Shown: positions 5,311-6,448 of the stretch, one piece after another | How the letters are laid out: each line of letters begins with the position of its first letter | Position numbering within the stretch: the stretch's first letter is position 1 | Source: CAINFV01 sp964409235 | GTDB taxonomy: Bacteria; Chlamydiota; Chlamydiia; Chlamydiales; FEN-1388 | Length of the DNA stretch: 6,448 nucleotides | Reading direction: 5' to 3' | Assembly: GCA_964409235.1 (NCBI GenBank) | Contig: CAYPCN010000040.1 | Location: 1 to 6,448 of the forward strand | Notes under the pieces: generated by a model | What the model was told of the DNA's origin: nothing | The model's input: the letters and a program-made list of their open reading frames with translations, nothing else | Databases searched by the model: none | Translations under genes and position numbers: made by a program

Positions 5311-5735
5311 CTGCCTTTGACATTGATCTTTCGCGGCGTGGCTTCTTTGTGTTTTTTGAAGCTGATGCGAATCACGCCATTTTCTAACTTTGCTTCGGGT
5401 TCACACGTTTCGTCAATATCGCCTGGTACTGTCATTCGATAGACGTACGCGGCATTTGATTTGTGGTAGTATTTTCGATCTTTGTCCTCTTTTTCTTCTT
5501 TTTTCTGGGCACGAATTGTGAGCACGCCGCGCTCAAAGGTGAGGTCGACGTCATTGGCCTTTATGCCGGGTAGCGGGGCTTCGACGATCACACAATCTTT
5601 TTCTTCCCAGACTGAAAGATCTGAGGAAGGAAAAAGTCCGCGCATCGACGGCATAAAGCTGCGGAAGCAGGGCCAGTCACTGATTGGCCAAAAACTCTCT
5701 TCGTGTTCATATGGTTGTACCTCATGACTTGGCAT
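5307..5735 (-). CDS. hsp20: Hsp20/alpha-crystallin small heat-shock protein
   Basis: Small heat-shock proteins are cytoplasmic, ATP-independent chaperones that hold unfolding proteins in large oligomers. The 142-residue product has the normal family layout: a variable N-terminus (1-37, with aromatic FWPISDWPCF), an alpha-crystallin domain (about 38-131) beginning DLSVWEEKDCVIVEAPLPGIKANDV, the strand block FERGVLTIRA (67-76), a charged loop KKEEKEDKDRKYYHK (78-92), YVYRMTVPGDID (97-108) and the signature AKLENGVIRISF (115-126, the family's A-x-x-x-NGVL with Ile for Leu). The C-terminal tail contains KINV, the I-x-I/V motif that docks neighbouring subunits. The start is set by AAGGAG (complement of 5744-5749), 8 bases upstream. 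A CIRCE-like operator lies immediately ahead, pointing to HrcA control. The gene converges on rarA with a 4-bp overlap. Confidence 0.95.
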   Translation of the reverse strand: MPSHEVQPYEHEESFWPISDWPCFRSFMPSMRGLFPSSDLSVWEEKDCVIVEAPLPGIKANDVDLTFERGVLTIRAQKKEEKEDKDRKYYHKSNAAYVYRMTVPGDIDETCEPEAKLENGVIRISFKKHKEATPRKINVKGS

Positions 5736-5752
5736 AGCACAATCTCCTTAAG

Positions 5753-5779
5753 TTGGCAGTCGGAGTCTTTGACTGCTAA
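5753..5779 (-). promoter_or_regulatory. CIRCE-like operator (HrcA binding site) of hsp20
   Basis: On the minus strand the sequence reads TTAGCAGTC, nine bases, GACTGCCAA. The known CIRCE consensus is TTAGCACTC-N9-GAGTGCTAA: the left arm matches 8 of 9 bases and the right arm 7 of 9, and the spacing is exactly nine. The central change (C to G) is mirrored in the other arm, so the dyad is preserved, which argues for selection. It sits 17 bp before the hsp20 ATG and directly after the predicted -10, the usual CIRCE position. HrcA/CIRCE control of dnaK and groE is established in chlamydiae and many other bacteria. Confidence 0.72.
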
Positions 5780-5783
5780 TTTC

Positions 5784-5812
5784 AAGGTATCAGATGAGGT
5801 GTTTTTACGCAA
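5784..5812 (-). promoter_or_regulatory. Putative hsp20 promoter
   Basis: Read on the minus strand, TTGCGT (5807-5812) is followed after 17 bp by TACCTT (5784-5789). The -10 is a weak match, but the spacing is ideal and the CIRCE-like dyad begins at the expected transcription start. Confidence 0.4.
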
Positions 5813-5840
5813 GTTTTCTACAAAACCTGTACGTGCAACG

Positions 5841-5935
5841 TGATAATGTCCCCGCCAAAACTTAGTTGAAATGTCCCCTCCCCGTATCATTTCCTCCCAA
5901 CGTTTGAGCCGGGAGAACATGTGGGGATAATCAAG
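5841..5935 (+). mobile_element. Probable left end of an ISNCY/IS1202-like insertion sequence
   Basis: Ahead of the transposase gene the 9-mer AATGTCCCC occurs twice, at 5845-5853 and 5870-5878, 25 bp apart and in similar contexts (GATAATGTCCCCGCC and GAAATGTCCCCTCC). Repeated short motifs near the ends are typical transposase-binding sites. The exact outer boundary is not visible because no matching right end lies in the window. The boundary at 5841 is an estimate between the hsp20 promoter and the first motif. Confidence 0.4.
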
Positions 5936-6379
5936 ATGAGTGAACGAGAGCTCGCAAGGAGTGAGTTGATTGCCCGGGTCGTCGCAGGGAAGTACTCTCA
6001 GAAAAGAGCAACAGTAAAACCTGGGCTGAGTGTTAGGCAAATCAAACGTCTATGTAGGACGTACCGAGTTCATGGAGCTCAAGGGCTCGCTCACAGAGGA
6101 CGAGGAAGGATCAGCAACAGAAAAATATCAGACGAGAGACGGAAGGCTGTCCTTGATATCATTTCAACTGAATATTCCGACTTCGGACCACAACTAACGA
6201 AGGAGGTTTTGGAGAAGAGACATGACTTCAGATTCAGCCGTGAATGGCTTCGGCGATTGATGATCGAAGGCGGCCTTTGGCACCCGAAACCAAAGAAATG
6301 TTTTTATGTTCATCAAATTGACGGCAAGGAACCCCAGTCCTTGAGGACCTGGAGGAATTGCCGCTCCCTAGTATTGTGA
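5936..6379 (+). pseudogene. Truncated ISNCY/IS1202-like transposase (N-terminal half)
   Basis: The 147-residue product matches the DNA-binding half of ISNCY/IS1202-type DDE transposases. MSERELARSELIARVVAGKYSQ is the usual family start. GLSVRQIKRLCRTYRVHGAQGLAHRGRGR (30-58) is the first helix-turn-helix with its basic linker, ISDERRKAVLDIISTEYSDFGPQLTKEVL (64-92) is the linker domain, and FSREWLRRLMIEGGLWHPKPKK (100-121) is the second helix-turn-helix. Full transposases run several hundred residues more and carry the DDE catalytic core; here the family match ends near residue 127, just where the first catalytic block (family QIDGSPHDWFE) should begin, and an unrelated tail leads to the stop. 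It should therefore be inactive. Residues 24-29 (RATVKP) also look degraded against the family's REAAELL-like pattern. I chose the ATG at 5936 to match family starts; a GTG at 5921 with GGGAGA just ahead would add five residues. Confidence 0.75.
6325..6366 (+). repeat. Palindromes resembling an IS200/IS605 end
   Basis: CAAGGA (6325-6330) pairs with TCCTTG (6338-6343) around the loop ACCCCAG. An alternative fold pairs CCAGTCC (6334-6340) with GGACCTGG (6345-6352) around TTGA, with one bulged base, and GGAG (6351-6354) can pair with CTCC (6363-6366). Imperfect subterminal palindromes of this kind, with CCCC-GTCCTT-like and GGAGGAATTGCC-like sequence, are typical of IS200/IS605 ends, where the TnpA transposase binds. 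The position between the break in the ISNCY gene and the TnpB-like start fits a left end. Confidence 0.4.
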
Positions 6380-6411
6380 GTAAAAACGGTTTCTGCCAAA
6401 ATTCCGTCACC

Positions 6412-6448
6412 ATGAAACGAACGATCAGTGTAAAGCTTCTGGTTACCA
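6412..6448 (+). CDS. TnpB (IS605 OrfB) N-terminus, cut by the window edge
   Basis: ATG at 6412 opens a frame reading MKRTISVKLLVT up to the last base. This closely resembles the start of IS200/IS605-family TnpB proteins, which begin with a basic tip and a K-x-x-V-K-L-x-P/V-T pattern before PEQ. TnpB is an RNA-guided nuclease encoded by these elements and the ancestor of Cas12. Only 12 residues are visible, so neither the RuvC-like domain nor integrity can be judged. No clear ribosome site precedes it. The palindromes 50-90 bp upstream would be the left end of the same element. With so few residues, chance resemblance cannot be excluded. Confidence 0.45.
   Translation, partial: MKRTISVKLLVT

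Noticed and set aside
5588..6040. Minus-strand 150-codon frame across the hsp20 start and the insertion-sequence end
   Set aside because: It crosses the hsp20 promoter, the CIRCE-like site and the IS boundary, with no family resemblance.

Overview
This window most likely comes from a bacterium of the phylum Chlamydiae outside the classical Chlamydiaceae (an environmental, host-associated member). Three things point that way: the RecF sequence has a chlamydial flavour (for example its RRRFLDEQIAQIDP and RYSRALAARNRLLK blocks); there is an LcrH/SycD-type TPR chaperone of the kind that serves type III secretion; and a CIRCE-like heat-shock operator is present, a control chlamydiae use. Base composition looks roughly balanced by eye, and mobile DNA sits at the right edge, which also fits an environmental lineage better than a pathogenic Chlamydia. 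The assignment is an inference from protein resemblance, not a proven identity.

Layout, left to right. recF (4-1080, +) is complete. A 222-bp gap with a nested inverted repeat leads to a two-gene + strand unit: an LcrH/SycD-like chaperone (1303-1854) and an unrecognised soluble protein (1900-2445) that may be its partner. An AT-rich stretch with a good promoter then precedes a small exported protein (2700-2936, +), whose reading frame is in doubt because an overlapping cysteine-rich frame looks equally coding. Tail to tail with it lies a short membrane-anchored protein with a highly charged decapeptide-repeat helix (2943-3200, -). A compact divergent promoter region carrying a perfect dyad (3250-3266) separates that gene from an exported redoxin-like protein (3313-3954, +). 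rarA (3997-5310, +), a replication-fork AAA+ ATPase, follows. It meets an Hsp20 small heat-shock protein (5307-5735, -) with a 4-bp stop-codon overlap.

The regulation best supported by sequence is at hsp20. A 9-9-9 inverted repeat closely matching CIRCE, the operator of the HrcA heat-shock repressor, sits just after the predicted -10 box.

The right end (about 5841 onward) is mobile DNA. It holds the left end and N-terminal half of an ISNCY/IS1202-like transposase that stops before its catalytic domain. Next come palindromes resembling IS200/IS605 ends, and at the very edge the first 12 codons of what looks like a TnpB (IS605 OrfB) gene. The simplest reading is an IS605-type element inserted into, or joined to, a decaying ISNCY copy. 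RecF and RarA share a theme (repair at gapped or stalled forks), and Hsp20 and the redoxin share stress functions, but nothing in the layout shows them to be co-regulated.
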